From positions 62,001 through 126,000 of the forward strand of contig JAQIIU010000003.1 of the NCBI GenBank assembly GCA_036946625.1: a stretch of DNA of 64,000 bases, given 5' to 3'. Positions 34,020-41,895 of this stretch are shown here, one piece after another. Every line of letters starts with the position of its first letter. The first letter of the stretch is position 1. Below the pieces are notes generated by a model. The model was given only the letters and a program-made list of their open reading frames with translations. It was not told the origin of the DNA and ran no database searches. This DNA is from Methylorubrum populi. GTDB taxonomy: Bacteria > Pseudomonadota > Alphaproteobacteria > Rhizobiales > Beijerinckiaceae. Both the position numbers and the translations under genes were made by a program.

Positions 34020-34062
34020 CCAAGGTCTGAAACCAAGTCTCGGCCAAGTTTTCGTGCCAAGT
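34020..34062. promoter_or_regulatory. Array of CCAAGT boxes upstream of the L,D-transpeptidase
   Basis: CCAAGG at 34020 and CCAAGT at 34033, 34044 and 34057, spaced 13, 11 and 13 bp, roughly one helical turn. Such phased direct repeats suggest a cooperative DNA-binding protein; the binding factor is unknown. Two CCAAGTCCCGG units 11 bp apart occur again at 41457-41478. Confidence 0.4.
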
Positions 34063-34261
34063 CCTCGTGCCGCGGTTGTTGCGGTCTCGTGGTTAAGAAG
34101 CCATGCCGTTCCGGGCCATATTGTGGCGTCCGGGTGTGGCGGCGCACGCTTCGGGCCTTCGCGCCGGCGGGATCGGGTCCGGCGCGGCGGCGGCGGGTGC
34201 GCCGGCATGGCGCCGGGCGGCCCCCTACCGGAGCGGCGCGAAGCGGCGTAAGGCTCGATCC

Positions 34262-34663
34262 ATGCCGACCACACGCCGCGACCGGACAGGGCGAGCGCCG
34301 CGCATCCTGCGCGCGCTGACGGCCGTGGCCGCCCTCTACGCGCTGGCGCTCCAGGCCCTGCTCGGCGGCATCGCGGCCCTGCCGGTCGCGGGCGCGCCGG
34401 GCTTCCTCTGCGCCTCGATCCGGAACGGGGACGCAGCCATCTCGACGGCGAAGGACGGGCTTCCGGCTCCGGACCTTCCCCACCCCGGCTGCTGCACGGC
34501 CGCGAACCATGCGCCTGCCGCCGCCCTCCCCTCCCCCGCCTCGACCGGCATCGCGTGGACCGCGCGCGATGCCGTCCGCGCCGACTGGCGCGGCACGATC
34601 CGCCGGGCCGCCCGCCCGCCGCCCTTCACCCTCGCCCATGCCCGGGCCCCCCCGGCCGCCTGA
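34262..34663 (+). CDS. DUF2946-like small membrane protein of a copper cluster
   Basis: 133-aa protein with one N-terminal hydrophobic segment (ALTAVAALYALALQALLGGI). A Cys/His motif (LPHPGCCTAANH, near residue 80) resembles DUF2946 proteins found beside copper-handling genes. The C-terminal tail is Pro/Arg-rich. It precedes the YcnI-PCuAC fusion and SCO genes in the same direction with 52 bp between. A periplasmic metal-related role is inferred from the motif and neighbours. A decayed relative of the N-terminal helix is visible at 40934-41042. Confidence 0.6.
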   Translation: MPTTRRDRTGRAPRILRALTAVAALYALALQALLGGIAALPVAGAPGFLCASIRNGDAAISTAKDGLPAPDLPHPGCCTAANHAPAAALPSPASTGIAWTARDAVRADWRGTIRRAARPPPFTLAHARAPPAA

Positions 34664-34715
34664 CCCGCCCGCTCCCTTCAGCGAACCCGTAAGTCAGACA
34701 CCGGAACCTTCCCTC

Positions 34716-35759
34716 ATGCGCTCCCCTTCGACCCGCGCCTCGCTCCGCGCGTTCCTGCCGCTCGCCTTGCCGCTCGCCTCGATCGGCCCCGCCCTCGTCT
34801 CGACCGCCGCGGCCCACGCCGTGCTGGAACGCAAGGAGGCCGCGCCCAACGCCGCCTATCGCGGCGTCGTCCAGATCATGCACGGCTGCGACGGCCGGCC
34901 GACCACCCGCGTCAGCGTCACCATCCCCGAGGGCGTGACCGGCGCCAAGCCGATGCCCAAGCCCGGCTGGGCGATCGGGACGGTCGAGTCGGCCTATGCC
35001 CGCCCCTACCCCTCCTTCCACGGGCAGGTCTCGGAAGGGGTCACCCGGATCACGTGGAGCGGCGGCAGCCTGCCCGACGATCAGGTCGACGAGTTCACCT
35101 TCTTCGCCCGGGTCTCCGACGCCTTCGCGCCCGGCGCGACGATCTACTTCCCCGTCGAACAGGATTGCGCCGAGGGCCGCTACCGCTGGAGCGAGATCCC
35201 GGCCGAGGGCCAGGATGCGCGGGCGCTGAAGGCGCCGGCCCCGGCGGTGCGGATCGTCGCCGCCGGAGCCACCACCGCGACGGCCGCCGCCGGGCCGGCC
35301 GCCAAGGCCGGAGCGGTCGCGATCGAAGCCCCCTGGCTGCGGGCGACGCCGGGCGGCGCGACGGTGGCCGGCGGCTACGTGACGCTGCGCAACACCGGCG
35401 CCGAGCCGGACCGGCTCACCGGCGCCGCGATCGAGGCGGCCGGGCGTGGGGAACTGCACACGATGTCGATGGAGGGCGGCGTGATGAAGATGGGCCCCCT
35501 CGCCGACGGCCTGGCGATCCCGCCCGGCCGGACGGTGACGCTCGCCCCCAGCGGCCACCACCTGATGTTCATGGACCTGAAGGCGCCCCTGAAGAAGGGG
35601 GAGCGGGTGAAGGGCACGCTGACCTTCGAACGGGCCGGCACCGTCCCGGTGGAGTTCACCGTCGAGAGCCTCGCGGCCAAGACCCCCGCCGAGATGCCCG
35701 CCGAGATGCCCGCCGAGGGTGCGGCCCACGATCATGCGGGGCACGACCATGGCCGCTGA
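34716..35759 (+). CDS. Periplasmic copper chaperone: YcnI (DUF1775) domain fused to PCuAC domain
   Basis: 347-aa exported protein. The signal peptide ends at ALVSTAAAHA, leaving a His near the mature N-terminus (HAVLERKEAAPNAAYRGVVQ), as in YcnI copper-binding domains, which run to about residue 170. A linker rich in Ala/Thr (residues 180-205) leads to a PCuAC domain with WLRATPGGATVAGGYVTLRN and the metal ligands H-x-M (ELHTMSMEGGVMKM) and H-x-M (GHHLMFMDL). The tail EGAAHDHAGHDHGR is His-rich. It likely binds Cu(I)/Cu(II) and delivers copper to cytochrome oxidase together with the overlapping SCO gene. Both domains are usually separate proteins. Confidence 0.87.
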   Translation: MRSPSTRASLRAFLPLALPLASIGPALVSTAAAHAVLERKEAAPNAAYRGVVQIMHGCDGRPTTRVSVTIPEGVTGAKPMPKPGWAIGTVESAYARPYPSFHGQVSEGVTRITWSGGSLPDDQVDEFTFFARVSDAFAPGATIYFPVEQDCAEGRYRWSEIPAEGQDARALKAPAPAVRIVAAGATTATAAAGPAAKAGAVAIEAPWLRATPGGATVAGGYVTLRNTGAEPDRLTGAAIEAAGRGELHTMSMEGGVMKMGPLADGLAIPPGRTVTLAPSGHHLMFMDLKAPLKKGERVKGTLTFERAGTVPVEFTVESLAAKTPAEMPAEMPAEGAAHDHAGHDHGR

Positions 35760-36381
35760 ACCCCGGCCGCTCCCCCGCGCCTCGCGGGGAAGCGGCCTGA
35801 TCCTCGCCGCCTTCGCGCTGGGGCTGCTCGGCATCGCGGCGGCGACGGTCGCCTTCCTGCCGCGGGGAGACAGGCCGGCCGCCCTGTCGGCGGTCGGCGG
35901 TCCGTTCCGGCTCGAATCCTCCAAGGGCGGCACCGTCGATTCGCGGGTGCTGAAGGGCAAGCCGTTCCTGGTCTTCTTCGGCTTCACCCGGTGCCCGAAC
36001 GTCTGTCCGACGACGCTGGCCGATCTCGGCACCCTGCTCGACGCATTCGGCGCCGAGGGCGGCGACGTCCCGGCCTACTACGTCACCCTCGACCCCGAGC
36101 GGGACACGCCGGCGGTGATGCGCGACTACATGGCCTCGTTCACGGACCGGATCACCGGGCTGACCGGCACGCCGCAGGCGATCGCGCAGGTGGCGCGCGA
36201 CTACCGCGCCTCGGTGAAGCGGGTGCCGCTGCCCGGCGGCGACTACATCCTGGAGCACACGCTGATGGTCTACATGATGGACCGCGACGGGGGCTTTGCC
36301 GGGCCGCTCGACCTGAATGCCGGGCACGCGCTCGCCCTCGCGCAGCTCCGGAAACTGGCCGCCGACGGCCGGACCACCTGA
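35749..36381 (+). CDS. SCO1/SenC-type copper metallochaperone
   Basis: 210-aa membrane-anchored thioredoxin-fold protein for assembly of the CuA site of cytochrome c oxidase. One helix near residues 17-36 (LILAAFALGLLGIAAATVAF) tethers it. The copper ligands are C82 and C86 (FTRCPNVCPTT) and H170 (YILEHTLMVYM), all intact. Its ATG lies 11 bp inside the end of the YcnI-PCuAC gene, in another frame, so the two are translationally coupled. A terminator hairpin follows immediately. Confidence 0.92.
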   Translation: MAAEPRPLPRASRGSGLILAAFALGLLGIAAATVAFLPRGDRPAALSAVGGPFRLESSKGGTVDSRVLKGKPFLVFFGFTRCPNVCPTTLADLGTLLDAFGAEGGDVPAYYVTLDPERDTPAVMRDYMASFTDRITGLTGTPQAIAQVARDYRASVKRVPLPGGDYILEHTLMVYMMDRDGGFAGPLDLNAGHALALAQLRKLAADGRTT

Positions 36382-36415
36382 TCCGGTTCCCGCTTGTCGA
36401 AGCGGGAACCGGATC
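36380..36415 (+). terminator. Terminator-like hairpin after the SCO gene
   Basis: Perfect 16-bp arms (36380-36395 and 36400-36415) with a GTCG loop begin inside the SCO stop codon. There is no T tract. It probably ends the copper operon before the opposing small gene. Confidence 0.65.
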
Positions 36416-36525
36416 GGCGAACCCGCGCGGCGTTTGAGCGAAGCCCAAATCCGCCATCCCGAAGGGATCGATCGGATATCGTATGACGCGGGCTCCGCCC
36501 GGAACCCGCGAGGGAGGCTCGGGCC

Positions 36526-36708
36526 TCAGTCCCGCGGCTTGGCCAGGCGGGTGATGAGCGCTTCGAGGCGCTCGCCGACCGGCTCGGTCAGGCAGCCGGC
36601 ATAGTGGCTGCGCAGGCTCTTGCCGAGATGGCGGCGCACGCCGGGGCTCAGCGGCGGCACGGCGGCGGTGTCCGCCGCGGGCTTCGTGTCGGCGACCGTC
36701 TTCGTCAC
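36526..36708 (-). CDS. NepR-like small protein (possible anti-sigma factor)
   Basis: 60-aa protein. Residues 25-57 (VRRHLGKSLRSHYAGCLTEP continuing VGERLEALITRLA) match the helix pattern of alphaproteobacterial NepR anti-sigma factors: LG-x2-LR-x2-Y, then EPV-x2-R, then L-x3-L. NepR sequesters EcfG until PhyR is phosphorylated. Size fits NepR (about 60 aa). No phyR or ecfG lies nearby, so this is an orphan paralogue or a small protein with a similar fold. It lies alone between a convergent copper operon and the TRAP genes. The assignment is by motif only. Confidence 0.55.
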   Translation of the reverse strand: MTKTVADTKPAADTAAVPPLSPGVRRHLGKSLRSHYAGCLTEPVGERLEALITRLAKPRD

Positions 36709-36847
36709 GGATCGTCTCCCGTCCGGCGCCGGAAGCGGCTCTGGAGGGGTGAGCTTGCGCCCCCGAGGGTTAAGGCGAGTTTTATCGCGGGCAGCGACGA
36801 ACGATGAACCTTCCGCGCAGGGCGGCGCGGAGGGGTCGGCGGTTTTG

Positions 36848-38200
36848 TCAGCGGGTCGTCGGCAGGAGCAGGTCGGGCAGCCGGAGGGCGATGCCCGGCA
36901 CGAGGCAGAGCGCGACGATCGCCACGCCCATCAGGATCACGAAGGGCAGCGTGCCCCAGATGATGTCCCTGAGCGGGATGTCGGGGGCGATGTTCTTGAT
37001 GACGAAGATGTTGAGGCCCACCGGCGGGTGGATCAGCCCCATCTCCATGGTGATCGTCATCACCACGCCGAACCAGACGAGGTCGAACCCGGCGGCCTTG
37101 AGCGGCGGCAGGATGATCGGCGCCGTCATCAGGATGATCGAGACCGGCGGCAGGAAGAAGCCGAGCGCGATCACCAGGGCCAGGATGGTGGCGAGCAGGA
37201 GCCAGGGCGAGAGCTGCATCGCGACGATGGCCTGCGCCGCCGCCTGACTGATGTGGAGGTAGCTCATCACGTAGGCGTAGAGGAGCGACATGCCGATGAT
37301 CAGCATCAGCATGGTCGATTCGCGCAACGTCGCCGTGAGGATCGGGTCGAGATCGCGGAACCGCCAGACGGCGTAGATCGCGGCGATCAGGGCCAGCGCC
37401 AGCAGGCCGCCGAGGCCGGCCGTCTCGGAGGGCGTGGCGTAGCCGCCGTAGAGCGCGACCATGACGCCGGTGAGCAGCACGACGAAGGGCAGCACCCGCG
37501 GCAGCGTCGAGAAGCGCTCGCGCATGCTGTAGGCGTCTTGCCTGAGGATCGGATGCGGCGTGCCGTTCCGTTCGCAGGCGCGCTTGGCCGCCGCGAATTC
37601 CGAGCGGAAGCGGAAGACCGACCAGCCGGCGAACAGGGCGACCAAGAGGAAGCCCGGCCCGATCCCGGCGAGGAACAGCCGGCCGAGCGACTGCTCGGCG
37701 GCGACCGCGTAGAGGATCATGGTGATCGAGGGCGGCAGGAGGATGCCGAGGGTGCCGCCCGCGGCGATGATGCCGGCGGCGAAGCCCGGCGAGTAGCCGC
37801 GCTTGCGCATCTCCGGGATGCCGGCCGAGCCGATCGCCGAGCAGGTGGCGGGCGAGGAGCCGGCCATCGCCGCGAACAGGGCGCAGGCGAACACGTTGGC
37901 GATGCCCAGGCCCCCCGGCACGCGGTGCATCCAGGCATGCATCGCCGAGTAGAGATCCTGCCCGGCGCGGGATCGCCCGATCGCCGCGCCCTTGAGGATG
38001 AAGAGCGGGATCGAGAGCAGGGTGATCGAAGCCATCTCCTCGTAGACGTTCTGCGCCACCGTATCGAGCGAAGCGGCGGGCATGAACGCGTACATGAAGA
38101 CCAGCGCCACGAAGCCGAGGGCGAAGGCGATGGGGATGCCCGACAGCATCGCCCCCAGCGTCGCCCCGGCATAGAGGAAGCCGATCGCGGCGGTGCTCAT
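36848..38200 (-). CDS. dctM: TRAP transporter large permease, DctM family
   Basis: 450-aa inner-membrane protein with about twelve hydrophobic segments and DctM landmarks: SIPLFILKGAAIGRSRAG, ACALFAAMAGSSPATCSAIG, LGILLPPSITMILYAVAAEQ and EMGLIHPPVGLNIFVIKNI. It performs sodium-coupled import of an organic anion together with the small permease and the binding protein. Its ATG overlaps the dctQ stop by 4 bp. The substrate is unknown from sequence. Confidence 0.92.
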   Translation of the reverse strand: MSTAAIGFLYAGATLGAMLSGIPIAFALGFVALVFMYAFMPAASLDTVAQNVYEEMASITLLSIPLFILKGAAIGRSRAGQDLYSAMHAWMHRVPGGLGIANVFACALFAAMAGSSPATCSAIGSAGIPEMRKRGYSPGFAAGIIAAGGTLGILLPPSITMILYAVAAEQSLGRLFLAGIGPGFLLVALFAGWSVFRFRSEFAAAKRACERNGTPHPILRQDAYSMRERFSTLPRVLPFVVLLTGVMVALYGGYATPSETAGLGGLLALALIAAIYAVWRFRDLDPILTATLRESTMLMLIIGMSLLYAYVMSYLHISQAAAQAIVAMQLSPWLLLATILALVIALGFFLPPVSIILMTAPIILPPLKAAGFDLVWFGVVMTITMEMGLIHPPVGLNIFVIKNIAPDIPLRDIIWGTLPFVILMGVAIVALCLVPGIALRLPDLLLPTTR

Positions 38201-38883
38201 GCCCGGCTTCCCTTCTGTCCCGCGGCGGTCGCACGGCCCATCGGGTCGGGACCCGCGGGCGCGATGTCGGGGCGGTCGAGGCCGGCGCCCATGCCGATCC
38301 CCGGCTCGGCCCAGCCGGCGGCGCGGGAGCCGCAGAGCAGGCTTTCCGCGATCTGGAGCGCGAGCTGGAGGCCGAGCAGGCTCATGCCTGCGGCCATCAT
38401 CAGGTAGGGAATCCAGAGCGGCGGCCCCCAGGTCGATTGCGAGATCTGTCCGTCGACCCAGGCCTCGTGGAACAGGCTCCAGCTCTTCCAGGCGAAGAAG
38501 ACGACGAAGGCGAGGGCGACGATGTCGACGAGCAGCAGGCGCACCCGGTTGACGCCCGCCGGCAGCAGGCCGGTCAGCGCCTCGATGGCGACGTGGCCGC
38601 GCTTGGCCTGCACGCCCGCCGCCGACAGGAAGGTCGCGCCGACGATGAGGAACACGGCGGTCTCGTCCTGCCACTCGGTCGGTTCGTGCAGGACGTAGCG
38701 GATCACCACCGAGTAGCTCAGCACGAGGCAGGCGGCGACCAGCGCGAGGCCGCCGCAGACGAGGATGACGTGATTGAGCCCGCGCATCAGGCGGTCGAGG
38801 AGGCCGAGCAGGCCCGGAATCCGGGGCTCCTCGGCCTCGTGCGTCTCGGCAGCCGCCGAGGCCGCGTCGAAGGCGTGGCTCAC
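38197..38883 (-). CDS. dctQ: TRAP transporter small permease, DctQ family
   Basis: 228-aa protein with four hydrophobic segments (VILVCGGLALVAACLVLSYS; WQDETAVFLIVGATFLSAAG; LLVDIVALAFVVFFAWK; LWIPYLMMAAGMSLLGL). The DctQ hallmark EWQDETAVFL is present. The start is a GTG whose GTGA overlaps the dctP stop. The C-terminal 40 residues after LLCGSRAAG are Gly/Pro-rich and longer than usual for the family. Confidence 0.88.
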   Translation of the reverse strand: MSHAFDAASAAAETHEAEEPRIPGLLGLLDRLMRGLNHVILVCGGLALVAACLVLSYSVVIRYVLHEPTEWQDETAVFLIVGATFLSAAGVQAKRGHVAIEALTGLLPAGVNRVRLLLVDIVALAFVVFFAWKSWSLFHEAWVDGQISQSTWGPPLWIPYLMMAAGMSLLGLQLALQIAESLLCGSRAAGWAEPGIGMGAGLDRPDIAPAGPDPMGRATAAGQKGSRA

Positions 38884-39902
38884 GCGACCTTCTCCGCCAG
38901 CTTGAGCAGCTCGGCGCAGCTCGCGCTCTTGTTCGAAAAATCCTTCCAGGCGGTGTCGCGGGCGATGTCGCGCCATCTGCCGAGCGTCGGCTCGTCCAGG
39001 TGAACGACCTTGGCCCCGGCCTTGGAGAACACCGCCTCGACCCTCGTGTCGTCGGCCTTGGCGCCCTCCTGGCCGAAGCCTTCCAGCTCGGCGCCCACCG
39101 CCATGATCAGATCCTGGCCGTCCTTGGGCAGGCCGGAGAACACGATCTTCGACATCATGATCGGCTCCAGCATGAACCAGTAGGAGCGCTCGCGGCCCGA
39201 GGTCAGGCCCTTCGAGATCTCTTCGAGGCGGAACGAGATCAGGCTGGTGGAGGAGGTCAGCACCGCGTCGCACGCGCCCGTCTGCATCGCGGCGTAGGAT
39301 TCGTTCGACGGCAGCGAGAGCGTGGCGGCACCCGCCTGCTTCATCATCAGGTCCATCTCGCGCGAGCCGCCGCGCACCTTCATGCCCTTGGCGTCGTCGG
39401 GCGTGAGGAGCGGGCGCTCGCGGCTCGCCACGGCGCCGGCCTGCCAGACCCAGGAGACCAGCACGATGCCCTTGGCCTCCAGGATCTCGGTGAGCTTGCG
39501 GCCCACGGCCGCGTCCTTCCAGGCCACGGCCTGCGCGTAGGAGGGGACCAGCGCCGGCATCAGGCCGATATTCATCTCCGGCACCTCGCCGCCCGCGTAG
39601 GGCGAGGGGTAGAGCGAGAGGTCGAGTGCCCCTTTGCGCATGGCGCTGAACTGGGCGTTGGTCTTCATCAGCGAGGAGCCGGGATAGACCTGCACCTCCA
39701 TCGCGCCCTTCGAGCGCTCCCTGATGGCGGCGGCGAACTTCCGGCACATCCGATCGCGGAAGTCGCCCTCGTCGATCGTGCCGCCGGGGAACTGGTGCGA
39801 GAGCTTGAGGGTCGTCGCGGCCCGGGCCGGGCCGGCGCCGAGCCTCAGCAGAGCCGGCGCGGCGAGCCCGGCCGCGAGCAGGTGGCGGCGGTTCAGCGTC
39901 AT
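38880..39902 (-). CDS. dctP: TRAP transporter substrate-binding protein, DctP family
   Basis: 340-aa periplasmic receptor. A twin-arginine-like leader, MTLNRRHLLAAGLAAPALLR, precedes the mature domain (TTLKLSHQFPGGTIDEGDFR). DctP features include the conserved region LVSWVWQAGAVASRERPLLT (where the carboxylate-binding Arg usually lies) and KGMKVRGGSREMDLMMKQAG. The ATG before TLNRR is supported by the leader; longer in-frame readings enter the promoter. It is the first gene of the dctP-Q-M unit, divergent from the GntR regulator. Confidence 0.9.
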   Translation of the reverse strand: MTLNRRHLLAAGLAAPALLRLGAGPARAATTLKLSHQFPGGTIDEGDFRDRMCRKFAAAIRERSKGAMEVQVYPGSSLMKTNAQFSAMRKGALDLSLYPSPYAGGEVPEMNIGLMPALVPSYAQAVAWKDAAVGRKLTEILEAKGIVLVSWVWQAGAVASRERPLLTPDDAKGMKVRGGSREMDLMMKQAGAATLSLPSNESYAAMQTGACDAVLTSSTSLISFRLEEISKGLTSGRERSYWFMLEPIMMSKIVFSGLPKDGQDLIMAVGAELEGFGQEGAKADDTRVEAVFSKAGAKVVHLDEPTLGRWRDIARDTAWKDFSNKSASCAELLKLAEKVA

Positions 39903-40009
39903 GGCGTTTCCCCTCCGAGGTCTTGTCCGCCGCAGCACGCCCCCGGATCGGCGCAGCATGGCATTTCTCTTTGTTTTTGTGCGCAGCACAATATTCTTGC
40001 AACGCATCA

Positions 40010-40040
40010 TAGTATACAAGATCGCGTTATCTTGCATATT
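40010..40040. promoter_or_regulatory. Candidate GntR operator in the divergent dctP/gntR promoter region
   Basis: A+T-rich inverted repeat with half-sites ATACAAGAT (40014-40022) and ATCTTGCAT (40029-40037) around a CGCGTT centre, between the divergent starts. Size and symmetry suit a FadR/VanR-type GntR dimer. It lies about 20 bp from the regulator start. Confidence 0.5.
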
Positions 40041-40058
40041 TTGTCAACGCCCCGGAAT

Positions 40059-40787
40059 ATGTCCGAGCCGAAAAACGTCGGACACCCTGCCGTGACGCCT
40101 GCCATGAAGCTCGCCATGAAGCCTGCTCCGAGCCAGACCCAGCGCCTCAGGCAGACGATCGAGGACGAGATCGTCGAGGGGCGCCTCGCCCTCGGCGCGC
40201 GCCTCGACGAGACGCAGCTCGCCGAGCGGTTCGGGGTCTCGCGCACGCCGATCCGCGAGGCGCTGCTGCAACTGGCGGCGACCGGCCTCGTGGAGACCAA
40301 GCCGCGCCGGGGCATGGTGGTGAGCGCGCCCGAGCCGGGCCATCTCCTGGAGATGTTCGAGACGATGGCGGAGCTGGAAGCCGCCTGCGGGCGGCTCGCC
40401 GCACGCCGTCTCACACCGGAGCTCGAGGCCGAGCTGAAGGCGGCGCTCGCGGCCTGCGCGCGGGCGGCCGCCGCGGGCGATCCGGAGGCCTATTACGGTG
40501 AGAACCACGTCTTCCACACGGTGATCTACCGCGCCTGCCGCAACGACTTCCTGTGCGGGCAGGCGCTGGCGCTGCACCGCCGCCTGTCGCCCTATCGGCG
40601 CCTGCAACTGCGCGCCCGCCACCGGGTGGCGCAGTCGCTCGCCGAGCACGAGGCGGTCGTCGCCGCGATCCTGGCCGGGGACGGCCCGGCGGCGGCCGAC
40701 CAGCTCCGCCGCCACGTGCTGATCCAGGGCGACGGGTTTTCGGAACTGGTGGCGAACCTGCGGTCGCTCGATACGAGCGCGGCGTGA
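40059..40787 (+). CDS. GntR-family transcriptional regulator (FadR/VanR subfamily)
   Basis: 242-aa repressor-type protein. The N-terminal winged helix reads EIVEGRLALGARLDETQLAE with recognition helix RFGVSRTPIREALLQLAATG. The C-terminal FCD ligand/metal domain includes ENHVFHTVIYRACRND and SLAEHEAVVAAILAGD, whose histidines usually bind a metal. It is divergent from the TRAP operon, so substrate-responsive control of that transporter is expected. The first ATG is used; a start 15 codons later (MKLAMKPAPS) is possible. Confidence 0.87.
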   Translation: MSEPKNVGHPAVTPAMKLAMKPAPSQTQRLRQTIEDEIVEGRLALGARLDETQLAERFGVSRTPIREALLQLAATGLVETKPRRGMVVSAPEPGHLLEMFETMAELEAACGRLAARRLTPELEAELKAALAACARAAAAGDPEAYYGENHVFHTVIYRACRNDFLCGQALALHRRLSPYRRLQLRARHRVAQSLAEHEAVVAAILAGDGPAAADQLRRHVLIQGDGFSELVANLRSLDTSAA

Positions 40788-40933
40788 GGATTTCGGGGAA
40801 CAGGCCACCGCCAATCTGCGGCCCGGCCTCCGGCGCCCTGGCAGGCGGATCGAGGGGAGGCGATCGATCAGACGACGGCGGGGCGCGGGCGCACGGGCGC
40901 GTGCCGGGTGGCGCGCGGGGCGCGGCGGCGATC

Positions 40934-41042
40934 TCGGGCCGCCACGGCCGGCGAGCGCGGCCGCGCCGAGCACGACCTGCAAGGCAAGCGCGTAGAGCGC
41001 GGCCACGGCGATGACCGCGCGACAAACGGACCATCCCGGCAA
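40934..41042 (-). pseudogene. Decayed DUF2946-like fragment
   Basis: Minus-strand frame opening MPGWSVCRAVIAVAALYALA, then LQVVLGAAALAGRGG. It mirrors the N-terminal helix of the protein at 34262-34663 (RALTAVAALYALALQALLGG). After about 36 residues the frame turns Arg/Pro-rich and loses the resemblance, and the Cys/His motif is missing. It is most simply a truncated or frameshifted relic. The wider 40788-41591 gap otherwise holds only a doubtful 25-codon ORF and CCAAGT repeats. Confidence 0.4.
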
Positions 41043-41142
41043 GCGCCCTCACATGCCGCCAGCTACGGCCAAGCCTGTGCGAGCGTCAACGGATTCGTGA
41101 CCGGGCAGCGCCGCTGGGAGCGTCGCCCGGCGCGGGGCCGGT

Positions 41143-41220
41143 TCAATCCAAGGCGACGGCGACGAGGGAGAACAGGCCGGCCAGCAACAGGTTGCAGGCG
41201 ATGAGGACGACGACCGTCAT
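41143..41220 (-). CDS. Possible 25-aa single-helix membrane peptide
   Basis: ATG-initiated frame MTVVVLIACNLLLAGLFSLV ending AVALD, uniformly hydrophobic and sized for one transmembrane helix, as in KdpF-like mini-proteins. No strong ribosome-binding site is visible (CCACCCC before the ATG), so translation is doubtful. It lies alone in intergenic DNA. Confidence 0.25.
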   Translation of the reverse strand: MTVVVLIACNLLLAGLFSLVAVALD

Positions 41221-41456
41221 GGGGTGGCTTCGCGGCTGATAAGGAGAGATCGGACAAGGAAGGCCGGCGGGACATCGCCGGAGTTCGAACGTCTAGCCGG
41301 GGAAGCTTGACGATGTGCTCATCCCGCTCGATTGCGGCGCGGGCGGGGCTCGGTCCGCCGAAACCGAGGCAGGCCGATCACACGCACCTCCCTGCATCGC
41401 GGCGCTTGAACCGGTGCTGAACCGATGCACCGGCCGGTGTCGCGACGCCGCCACGG

Positions 41457-41478
41457 CCAAGTCCCGGCCAAGTCCCGG
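41457..41478. promoter_or_regulatory. Tandem CCAAGTCCCGG repeat
   Basis: Two exact 11-bp units in direct repeat about 115 bp upstream of the small gene at 41592. It shares the CCAAGT core and 11-bp phasing with the array upstream of the L,D-transpeptidase. Confidence 0.35.
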
Positions 41479-41591
41479 CCGTCCGCCCGGCGGCCCGGAA
41501 ACGGCCGTTTCCGACTCCTCGCCGCAATATCGTCAAGATTGGGTTAACGCATACGGGTTCGCGACGTCCCGTTTTGAAACAGGACACGGCC

Positions 41592-41828
41592 ATGACCTCC
41601 TTGAACGACGCCCTGCTGACGGCCGCCGGCCTCCTCGGACTCGGTGCCGCGGCACCGGCACGGGCCGGCCTGGATGTGCAGGCCTTCCTGCCCCAGACCC
41701 TGACCGACGAAAGCCTTTCGCGCATCGCCGAGGGACGAAGCCTGCCGCCGGACGAGGCGGAGGCGGATGATCCCTTCTTTCTCGCCGTCGCCGACGCCCT
41801 GCGCGAGGCGGGCTACCTGGATTCCTGA
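41592..41828 (+). CDS. Small protein of unknown function
   Basis: 78-aa product I do not recognise. The N-terminus MTSLNDALLTAAGLLGLGAA ending APARAG could be a weak signal peptide. The rest is acidic (DESLSRIAEGRSLPPDEAEA, DDPFFLAVADALREAGYLD) and predicted mostly helical. A start six codons earlier is also open. It lies 67 bp before cysteine synthase in the same direction. Codon usage looks like the host's, so it is probably a real lineage-specific gene. Confidence 0.5.
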   Translation: MTSLNDALLTAAGLLGLGAAAPARAGLDVQAFLPQTLTDESLSRIAEGRSLPPDEAEADDPFFLAVADALREAGYLDS

Positions 41829-41895
41829 GAATCCGGTGGTTAAGCCTGCCTGATCCGCCGCCCCGCGCGGGCGCTCAGAAAGGCCGCCGCACCGC

